This document shows, one piece after another, positions 8,101-14,363 of a DNA stretch of 27,378 bases. The position numbers were made by a program, and so were the translations under genes. The notes beneath the pieces were generated by a model. The model did not search any database. It saw only the letters and a list, made by a program, of their open reading frames with translations, and was not told the DNA's origin. The DNA is from CAZJDM01 sp964544765 (GTDB taxonomy: Bacteria; Bdellovibrionota_B; Oligoflexia; CAYFLR01), in NCBI GenBank assembly GCA_964544765.1, contig CAZJDM010000049.1, positions 1-27,378 of the forward strand. The letters run 5' to 3'. How positions within the stretch are numbered: position 1 is the first letter of the stretch; every line of letters begins with the position of its first letter.

Positions 8101-9416
8101 AAATTAACCGGGAGCCTTTTGATCATGGCGATATATTTACCAACAATTTCTTCGGCATGTTTATAGTGAGCGGGTGTAGCCGGACCGGTGACTTGCAAAG
8201 TTAAATGTAAGGAAGGATTATCTTTAAAATGCTTTATAAATGGTTTATGACCTAATAAAGCTTCAATTAATAATAGATCTTTATCGATTCGCTTTCTTTT
8301 TAAAATGCGAGTGGGTTGTAGAAATAGAAAGTTATCTTGTACATAACTATGGGGAATTCCCGCCCTGATCCCTAGTAAGACGGGCTTTTTGTTATGTACC
8401 CATTTAAGATCCGTCTTTACATAATTAGCAGCATTTTCTGAAACAAACTTCTCTTTACCCCTAGAGAGGATTAACTCCATACGGCGAAGGATGTCTTTTT
8501 TTCTGGCTTTAGTAACAGGTTTATTTTTCTGTATATCAATAGACGTGGGAGTTTCGCCCACTGACAGAGGATTCATGCCAAACTTTTTAATTAATGTATG
8601 GGATTGGGTAGTGTTAATAGTGGCATGAAACCATGCAGGGCTATCCCATGGATATAAGTTTTCTACCATGGTAAAAAATTCACCTATATCGTAATTGGTG
8701 AAAAAATGATCCCTGATTTGAGGTTTTGATCCTTTGGGTCGGTTAATGGGTTTATCACCTTTTTCCCAATAAAAATCGTGACAACTATTTAAGATAGGAA
8801 TTTGCATGACTTCAGATACCAACACTAAAGCTATAGCCAGAGGGATATTACCAGGATTAGAGCAGGCATTGACCGGGATGATTAGTTGAATATTTTCTTT
8901 ATTTATATAGTTCCCAAGATCTTTAGCTAGTTTAATAAACTGTTCTTTAACTTTTTGGGCCAATATATTGTATTCATTGCTTCCTCTGGATATTTTGGTA
9001 TGAAAAGCTTCCATATATCCATCCCAATCATCAAATCCAGCTCCTCCTACCAGATGAAATCTTTTCCATCTGGGTAACATTACAATATCTACTTCTTTAT
9101 AATATTTTCCAGCGATGGTATGGATTTTGGGTAGTTTTCTTCCTTCTTTTAATAGTCGTTCAAAGGCAATGGCGTATTTTGATATTTCAATTGAGACACC
9201 ATCGATTCCATTATCGAAAGTTAAAAAAGCGATGCCTTTTTGCAGGTTCTTTTTGAATTTATTAAAACTAGGAGTATGGTGTCTCCAGCGATTTGGACGA
9301 TTGTCTCTAAGGCGGTCCAAGAGAAGACCCATGTCAAACCAGGTGTCAAAATTTTCATTATCAATATGATTACATAATCGCTGATATGCTGCGTTTAGTT
9401 CCGTTTTTTTTGCCAT
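5196..9416 (-). CDS. Giant GT4 glycosyltransferase fused to a NAGPA-type phosphodiester glycosidase domain
   Basis: A 1406-residue protein with no signal peptide or membrane segment, so it is probably cytoplasmic. Residues about 100-330 form a GT-B N-terminal lobe with H213-D-F-Y-W-E218. Residues about 340-590 are a GT4 C-terminal lobe with the E484-x7-E492 pair in SEQEGRGLPIIES that binds the nucleotide sugar. Residues about 600-1030 are not recognised; they contain basic, helical stretches and two short beta-rich segments. From about 1040 to the end lies a phosphodiester glycosidase (NAGPA/DUF2233) domain with N1103-G-G-Y, the AIEAGPLLVKNGK strand, VAINGR and the signature D1359-P-G-G-S. 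NAGPA domains remove sugar from sugar-phosphodiesters and are normally exported, so a cytoplasmic fusion to a transferase is odd. The ATG follows AGAGGA four bases upstream. It lies 57 bases after a second GT4 gene and is likely in an operon with it. The substrate is unknown; a sugar-phosphate polymer or phosphodiester-linked glycan is an inference. Confidence 0.85.
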   Translation of the reverse strand: MAKKTELNAAYQRLCNHIDNENFDTWFDMGLLLDRLRDNRPNRWRHHTPSFNKFKKNLQKGIAFLTFDNGIDGVSIEISKYAIAFERLLKEGRKLPKIHTIAGKYYKEVDIVMLPRWKRFHLVGGAGFDDWDGYMEAFHTKISRGSNEYNILAQKVKEQFIKLAKDLGNYINKENIQLIIPVNACSNPGNIPLAIALVLVSEVMQIPILNSCHDFYWEKGDKPINRPKGSKPQIRDHFFTNYDIGEFFTMVENLYPWDSPAWFHATINTTQSHTLIKKFGMNPLSVGETPTSIDIQKNKPVTKARKKDILRRMELILSRGKEKFVSENAANYVKTDLKWVHNKKPVLLGIRAGIPHSYVQDNFLFLQPTRILKRKRIDKDLLLIEALLGHKPFIKHFKDNPSLHLTLQVTGPATPAHYKHAEEIVGKYIAMIKRLPVNFRERVFLAFSFGTETNKKFEKDKLERILIENVIGVTDLVLLPSEQEGRGLPIIESSACEVPILTNRYDPEEVFSEVVGEFLDKSLRLNVLEFPKKQFDKKTLNAVTELIIDPDSIKPLTAHNREVVKKRYSLEALIRTFDNFLHQIWLCTKVKEESKLTFTKAIEAQERNTKYNSDFHQTIFASNRKYLSGYTILEYMIHLKSLIDPSYFRMEEKETKSQAMAFALSILDRHLVDDEKRHTFLQFLNVVFDYYEGNDKLVVDHSLSYRHRNRRHYPFRKLTDQELLGVIGEGFRKIAPKLPLDKLSETPLKNYKSIMEGTKKLLASTTFKIDDSKRMLEDLESTRPIALLGGNSLESELNLFVLHVLKKRLGIPSGQKLDKKKIQKKKKVGVVTLFISKFASANPSYKSVINWLKNDCAKEINILKEAGLFNIVPTEVFSPGIHLAQLGKEASNELNKIKKKDGFIVSIGDDHMISLDMIDLPSYRIGVAKSNLSCNFLAIKKNDGYIQWVPAGIRPSLSYPTPIQTPKEFHNFLKGSLYQKCVKKYGEKKLLQLIKKDADEYGTPIKVFLQDLMNQENKPNNPKPKKSELPLKSNKLNGLHKDGSPWSGALIQVYMSGQKSSKKLKTPLWDYVTAFADRRGATVLTLIEDFKKKTKKKVSFAWNGGYILNPELVGKLGIGEEFIGSPLGMIIAKSEFLSLPLFNKSTLVFNKDGSISIKRANLYNGFSVRAKDGANIDFTKKDRNLEKSNRPIFYDLMYDKKDIPAKGRIIYRFAGKKIIKKIVGENSSVPLLPTGITVSVPENMELKNWKEGSILDVSIAGWEGVHDAIEAGPLLVKNGKVAINMELGGWKTHNSIATQAARIDYTDMRGPKIAVGINDKNDLIVVAINGRIRESVGATHVDLANIMLKNGAVDAMGFDPGGSVTLIVEGEQLNISPYNKDYELNIYTKPPTPRTVGNAILGILHK

Positions 9417-9473
9417 AAAATCCTCTTTGGAAAATTTAGGGTTTTACAAATTCATCATTATGCACTTTATATA

Positions 9474-10751
9474 TTATAAGCCCTTTACTGACCTATTTAT
9501 CAAATATTCTAGTATATTTTCTAAAATCTCAAAAGAGAAAACTTTACTTCCAAGTTTATAATTGTGTTCAGCTATCTCTTTGCGTTTTTGAGGAGATTGA
9601 ATGATATCGGATATTTTCTCTATTGCTTTTTTCGTTAGTTTACTATTTTCAATCATGACGGTTTGAAAACCCAAAGAGCCTATATCAGGCCAGTAAACGG
9701 GTTTGTAATTATTAACAAATATTGGTTTTTTAGCTAGAATTGTCTCAACAAATGCATTGCCAAATCCTTCATAAGTACTAAAATAAGTACAGGCGGTAGC
9801 ATTAGCATAGCCATCTTCTAGAGAAAAGATTAACTTTTGGCCCTGTTTACCGCGATGATGATCAAAATAATCACCGGCAAAAATTATCTGGTTCTTAATT
9901 TTTAGTTTTTGTACTTGTTTTGATAGCTGTTTGAAATAACGACCGCCATAATCATCAGAATTATTGCCGGTTATAACTAACTTTACATTGGGCATATTTA
10001 ATTCATGAATTAATTGAATGGCTGTATCGATGCCTTTTTGTGGAACAATACGAGTTATTTGTAGGAGCGTAATATCATCAGGGCGCAGATTTAATGCTTT
10101 TCTAAACTTATTGTTGTAATTGTCATTTTTGGCAAAAGGTTTTTTAAAATCCATTACGTTAGGTACAACATGGGCCTTTATTTTGAATTTATTTCTTAAT
10201 GTGTTTTGGGCATTTTTGTTAATAACCGCATGAGTAACATTCGACATGACTAATGGAAAATTATCTTTTATAATTTTTTTTATTCCTGCGTATTTTGTTT
10301 TATACCGTTCTCTACGTTCCCAGACAAAATCATGATCGTGGGTTATGCAAGGTATCCCCGTTTTTTTAATTACCGATCCGAGTGCCATTCCCATAGTCAA
10401 ATGACACGGTAGAGCATTAGCGTTTTCAGATATTATTAGGTCCAGTTTGTTTTTATACAACCAAGATTGAAGATTATTTTCAATAAAGGCAGCTTGTTTA
10501 ATGAGCCTTTCTAATAAACGGTCTTCATTTACATTTTGCTTAAAAAAAGCGTGATTTTGATGAGCAACTGTTAAGGTATGATATAGAGATAATTCAGGTA
10601 GTACTGTAGTATTTGGGATCTTGGACCTTAATTCTCCGGTAATGACAAAGACCTTGTGGCCTAATCTATTTAATACCTCTATCCATTTTTGAGTTTCAAG
10701 TGCAACGCCATCAGTCCCCCCAATACGACCAATAACAATGCCTATGTTCAA
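9474..10751 (-). CDS. GT4 family glycosyltransferase
   Basis: A 425-residue GT-B fold retaining glycosyltransferase of family GT4. Seen: the glycine-rich N-terminal loop VIGRIGGTDGVALETQKW, a His-rich acceptor-side segment H138-D-H-D-F-V-W-E145, the sugar-nucleotide region LLQITRIVPQKGIDTAIQL, and the catalytic E328-x7-E336 in EGFGNAFVE. The HD-x-DF-x-WE signature recalls mannosylglucosylglycerate-synthase-like GT4 enzymes (from memory, not verified). The same signature occurs in the giant protein just downstream, so the two transferases look related and may act in one glycan pathway. The start is TTG at 10751, preceded by AAGGAG seven bases upstream; no better ATG is near. A 154-base gap separates it from metK, so it may have its own promoter. 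Confidence 0.9.
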   Translation of the reverse strand: MNIGIVIGRIGGTDGVALETQKWIEVLNRLGHKVFVITGELRSKIPNTTVLPELSLYHTLTVAHQNHAFFKQNVNEDRLLERLIKQAAFIENNLQSWLYKNKLDLIISENANALPCHLTMGMALGSVIKKTGIPCITHDHDFVWERRERYKTKYAGIKKIIKDNFPLVMSNVTHAVINKNAQNTLRNKFKIKAHVVPNVMDFKKPFAKNDNYNNKFRKALNLRPDDITLLQITRIVPQKGIDTAIQLIHELNMPNVKLVITGNNSDDYGGRYFKQLSKQVQKLKIKNQIIFAGDYFDHHRGKQGQKLIFSLEDGYANATACTYFSTYEGFGNAFVETILAKKPIFVNNYKPVYWPDIGSLGFQTVMIENSKLTKKAIEKISDIIQSPQKRKEIAEHNYKLGSKVFSFEILENILEYLINRSVKGL

Positions 10752-10849
10752 AGAAGCTCTCCTTTATGCTCTATATGAAATGTCTCTAAGATTTTGCTAT
10801 CGTTATATACCAGAAATCAGTATCTAATAGCCAGTATCCCAATTATTAA

Positions 10850-10870
10850 AACACTGAAAAAATGAGTGTT
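10850..10870 (-). terminator. Weak hairpin after metK
   Basis: Six-bp perfect arms AACACT (10850-10855) and AGTGTT (10865-10870) around a nine-base loop, about 35 bases past the metK stop on the minus strand. The transcript continues with TTAATAATT, a poor U-tract. It may mark the end of the rimP-metK operon, but the stem is short. Confidence 0.35.
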
Positions 10871-10905
10871 ATGATCAGAATTATAAGCACGTATGACAAG
10901 TTAGG

Positions 10906-12060
10906 TTATATGTATTCTTTTAAAGCCGCTACTTTGTCTGTATTTTCCCAATAGAAATCAGACCTACCAAAATGACCATAAGCTGCTGTTTTCTTATATA
11001 TTGGTTTGAGAAGATTTAAACTGGAAATGATCCCTTTAGGAGTTAATTTAAATGTCTCTCGGACAGCGCTTTCAATTTTTTCCTCGGCTATAACTCCTGT
11101 TCCAAAAGTATCTACCATTATAGAAACTGGTTCACCATAACCAATCGCATAAGCTAACTGTATTTGAGCTTTTTCTGCTAGACCGGCGGCAACAATATTC
11201 TTGGCAATGTATCTAGCCATATACGCTGCGCTACGATCAACTTTAGAAGGATCTTTACCAGAAAAACATCCTCCTCCATGGCTTGAGTGACCTCCATATG
11301 TATCGACAATGATTTTCCTGCCGGTTATACCACAATCACCTTGAGGTCCTCCAATAACAAACCTTCCGGTGGGATTTATTAAATACCTAGTGTTTTCGGT
11401 AAGTAATCTAGAAGGTAAGGTTTTCTTTATTAATTCCTCTAATATTGATTCTCTAAGATTTTCTAAAGTTACATCAGGTGAGTGTTGGGTAGATATGACC
11501 ACCGTTTCAATAGACGCTAATTTACCTTCAGAGTATTTAACCGTTACCTGGGATTTACAGTCAGGTCGTAAAAAAGGCAGAGTGCCATTTTCTCTTAAAG
11601 GGACAAGGTTTTCAACCAGTTTATGAGCGTACATAATACTGGCTGGCATTAATTCTGGAGTTTCGTTACAAGCGTACCCAAACATCAATCCTTGGTCTCC
11701 AGCGCCCTGTTCTTTGTAAGTGCCTTCTCCCTCATTTACTCCTTGAGCAATATCAGATGATTGTTTATCAATAGTAGTAATAATAGCGCAACTATTATAA
11801 TCAAATCCCATTTCAGAACTAGTGTAACCAATTTTATGGATAGTATCTCTGGCGATTGCCGGGATATCAGCGTAGGTTGAGGTGGTTATTTCTCCTGCTA
11901 TGACAACAAGTCCCGTGTTTACTAATGTTTCACAAGCAACTCGGCAAAGGGGGTCGTGTTTTATTAAGTTATCTAAAACCGCATCAGATATTTGGTCAGC
12001 GATTTTATCAGGATGTCCGGACCCTACAGATTCTGAGGTGAATAAGTAATCTCTTTTCAT
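10906..12060 (-). CDS. metK: S-adenosylmethionine synthetase
   Basis: Makes S-adenosylmethionine from methionine and ATP, the cell's main methyl donor. The 384-residue length is normal for MetK. Seen: the N-terminal FTSESVGSGHPDKIADQISD with its ATP/Mg-binding residues, GAGDQGLMFGYA, the GGCFSGKDPSKVDRSAAYM loop, and the FGRSDFYWE ending. A GTG three codons upstream would add MVY. I prefer the ATG at 12060 because AAGGTGG lies just before it and the family begins MKR(D/N)YLFTSES. It follows truB by 12 bases and closes the translation operon. That is an unusual place for metK, perhaps linking methylation capacity to ribosome and RNA modification (inference). No SAM riboswitch is seen next to it. 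Confidence 0.97.
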   Translation of the reverse strand: MKRDYLFTSESVGSGHPDKIADQISDAVLDNLIKHDPLCRVACETLVNTGLVVIAGEITTSTYADIPAIARDTIHKIGYTSSEMGFDYNSCAIITTIDKQSSDIAQGVNEGEGTYKEQGAGDQGLMFGYACNETPELMPASIMYAHKLVENLVPLRENGTLPFLRPDCKSQVTVKYSEGKLASIETVVISTQHSPDVTLENLRESILEELIKKTLPSRLLTENTRYLINPTGRFVIGGPQGDCGITGRKIIVDTYGGHSSHGGGCFSGKDPSKVDRSAAYMARYIAKNIVAAGLAEKAQIQLAYAIGYGEPVSIMVDTFGTGVIAEEKIESAVRETFKLTPKGIISSLNLLKPIYKKTAAYGHFGRSDFYWENTDKVAALKEYI

Positions 12061-12072
12061 ATAAACCACCTT

Positions 12073-13017
12073 TTATAAATTTAAAGTTACGATAGATTTT
12101 AAAAACCTTTTATTTTGTTTAGATAAAAAAACTTTCGCTAAAAAATGCAAACAATTTTGATTGTCTTTTATTCGGACAATTTCGAGGCACTCTAACTTAT
12201 TTTTATTTTCAGCACAAGAGTAATCAAAAGAATCAGAAAGAACTTCTGGTATTTCTATTATTCGTCCATTTTGCATGCAAGCCAACTGTTGATTGGAGAG
12301 TGTAATTTCTGAATATTGATTTAAAGTTTGATCCAAAGAAATAAAATAGGGTTTTTTTAAGGATGGATTTGTATCTAAATCGTTAATTTTGATACTTTGG
12401 TCCAAATGAAAACTTCCGTTTGTTAACCTGGTTAAAGAGGAAACGTGAGCTACAGTATTGAGTTTTAAGGCAATGTCTCTAGCTAAAGAACGTATGTAAG
12501 TACCATGGCCACAGTGTACTTCAAAGGTCGCTTGTGGATATTGGAATGACTTGAGTTTTATTGACTTAATGGAAACTGTTCTCAATTTATCTTTAGTATC
12601 AATATGCTTTCCTTCACGGGCATATTTATATAGAGGTTTTCCTTTATGTTTCAGGGCCGAAAAAAGAGGAGGTTCTTGGCAAATATCTCCAATAAAAGAT
12701 TGGGCTGATTTTATAACATCCTTTTCATTAAGAGAGTTAAGCTGTTTTTTCTTAATGATACTTCCTGTAGAATCCAGAGTGTTGGTTTCTATTCCAAATG
12801 TCATAGTGAAAAGATATTTTTTATCACAAGGAGTAATATAAGGGATTATTTTTGTGGCCCTATTTAAACATGTTATTAAAAGGCCTGTGGCAAACGGATC
12901 AAGCGTTCCCGTATGGCCTATTTTTTTAACTGGAAGAATTCGTTTTACTTTATTACAGGCAGATGCTGATGATTGTCCAGATTGCTTGTTAATTAAAAGT
13001 AGTCCGCTCTCGATCAA
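12073..13017 (-). CDS. truB: tRNA pseudouridine-55 synthase
   Basis: Converts U55 in the T-loop of tRNAs to pseudouridine. The 314-residue length is normal. Seen: the opening GLLLINKQSGQSSASACNKV, the catalytic aspartate D40 in GHTGTLDPFATGLL, and the motif EPPLFSALKHKGKPLYKYAR. The motif CGHGTYIRSLARDIA and a C-terminal RNA-binding extension follow. The start is TTG at 13017 with AGAGG about six bases upstream, inside the 3' end of the rbfA-nrnA gene. The 29-base overlap suggests translational coupling. The truB position after rbfA and the DHH gene matches the widespread nusA-infB-rbfA-truB order. Confidence 0.95.
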   Translation of the reverse strand: MIESGLLLINKQSGQSSASACNKVKRILPVKKIGHTGTLDPFATGLLITCLNRATKIIPYITPCDKKYLFTMTFGIETNTLDSTGSIIKKKQLNSLNEKDVIKSAQSFIGDICQEPPLFSALKHKGKPLYKYAREGKHIDTKDKLRTVSIKSIKLKSFQYPQATFEVHCGHGTYIRSLARDIALKLNTVAHVSSLTRLTNGSFHLDQSIKINDLDTNPSLKKPYFISLDQTLNQYSEITLSNQQLACMQNGRIIEIPEVLSDSFDYSCAENKNKLECLEIVRIKDNQNCLHFLAKVFLSKQNKRFLKSIVTLNL

Positions 13018-14350
13018 GATAAGCCTCTAGATATTCTAATAGTTGATTTTGGGCCTGTTTAAGCGGCGAACTTATAACACAACCAGCCGCATTTTTATGG
13101 CCTCCTCCTCCAAAATAAACTGCTGGTGTAGAAACATCCACCTGACCTTTGGAGCGAAGACTGATTTTAGTTTTATCTTTTGATAATTCTTTAAATTGAA
13201 TTGCAATATCAACGTCTTTTATCGATCTAGGAAAGTTAATAAAGCCATCATAAATATCTGCCTGTTCATTAGTTACACCTACAGACTTAAACATCTCTTG
13301 GGTGATGGAAATATAAGCGTATTTGTATTGTGGGTTATATTCCAGAGTTTTTAGAGTAAGAGCCAAGAATTCTATTCTTTTAAGAGGATGACTTTCATAT
13401 AGATTTTGAGTGATATCCCAGGGGTTAACCCCAGCAGACATTAATTTAGCTACAGTTAAAAACACTTGTTCAGAAGTACTTTCATAACGAAAACATCCGG
13501 TGTCAGTTACGATAGCAACAAATAGAGCTTCAGCTATTTCTTTGGTTATCTCAATGTTCAATTCAGTTAAAAGGTCATAAATCAACATACCAGTGGCCGC
13601 ACTGTCGTTTTTAGAATAAGCTATATCATAATTAGTACCTGTATCATTTAAATGATGATCAATGATAGATAACTGCTTATATGGCTTTTGAATGGAGAAT
13701 TCTTCTCCAGCTCTTTCAATTTGGTTCATATCTATTAGAACAGCAACGTCATATTTGGTTTCGGGTTTTAATTCGATATTAAAGGATGTATTGGTACGAT
13801 CTAGAAGAAAGGAAAAGGTTGCTGGTATTTTGCTGCAACAATATAAATCTGACTTTTTTCCTATTTTTTTTAACCCTATATGTAGAGCAATTGCCGAACC
13901 AATAGCGTCACCGTCTGGGTCAATATGACTGACAATTAAGAAATCATCTCGATGTTTAAAATAGTTAGCTAATTCTTCTTTTGAACAACTTTGTAAGGGT
14001 TTTTTTATGTTCAAATCTTTAATAATTTTTTCCATTTTTTGTCCATATAGGCAAGAGTTATCATGAATAAATAATAGTTCGGGAATATACTTTAAATATA
14101 AATTCTTGGCTAAAATTCTTTTAAAAAAAGCCTTGGATTTATTTAAAATGTTGGATGTGTTTTTAATTATTTGTTTATTTTCTTCTAGTACTGAAAAATA
14201 GATTTTCATATGCTTTAGATCAGGACTAGCTATAACATCTGTTATGGTGACTAACTCAATTCTAGGATCTTTGAATATACCTCTGGAAAAAATAGAGGCG
14301 ATTTCTCGTTTTACAAGATCTGAAACTTTTTGTACTCGTATTGAGGTCAT
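12989..14350 (-). CDS. rbfA-nrnA: Fusion of ribosome-binding factor A and NrnA oligoribonuclease/pAp phosphatase
   Basis: One 453-residue reading frame with two proteins that are normally separate neighbours. Residues 1 to about 117 are RbfA, the 30S maturation factor, with the typical RVQKVSDLVKREIASIF, DPRIELVTITDV and SPDLKHMKIYFSVL. Residues about 130-450 are an NrnA-type DHH/DHHA1 phosphoesterase that degrades nanoRNA and pAp. It has D144-P-D146-G-D148, the D231-H-H motif in IIDHHLND, DTGCFRYEST, and the DHHA1 loop FGGGGHKNAAG with H418. The two parts are joined by a short linker with no stop. The ATG lies 13 bases after infB. Both active-site sets are complete, so both functions look kept. 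An assembly or sequencing frameshift that merged two genes is possible but unlikely, since the join is in frame and contains no extra sequence. Confidence 0.9.
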   Translation of the reverse strand: MTSIRVQKVSDLVKREIASIFSRGIFKDPRIELVTITDVIASPDLKHMKIYFSVLEENKQIIKNTSNILNKSKAFFKRILAKNLYLKYIPELLFIHDNSCLYGQKMEKIIKDLNIKKPLQSCSKEELANYFKHRDDFLIVSHIDPDGDAIGSAIALHIGLKKIGKKSDLYCCSKIPATFSFLLDRTNTSFNIELKPETKYDVAVLIDMNQIERAGEEFSIQKPYKQLSIIDHHLNDTGTNYDIAYSKNDSAATGMLIYDLLTELNIEITKEIAEALFVAIVTDTGCFRYESTSEQVFLTVAKLMSAGVNPWDITQNLYESHPLKRIEFLALTLKTLEYNPQYKYAYISITQEMFKSVGVTNEQADIYDGFINFPRSIKDVDIAIQFKELSKDKTKISLRSKGQVDVSTPAVYFGGGGHKNAAGCVISSPLKQAQNQLLEYLEAYLDRERTTFN

Positions 14351-14363
14351 GGATATTCCGAAT

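Noticed and set aside
7759..8166. A 135-codon plus-strand frame within the giant GT4 gene
   Set aside because: It lies opposite the conserved GT4 C-terminal lobe, with no ribosome-binding site or family match.
12061..12072. A SAM riboswitch ahead of metK
   Set aside because: Only 12 bases separate truB and metK, and no riboswitch-like structure could fit.
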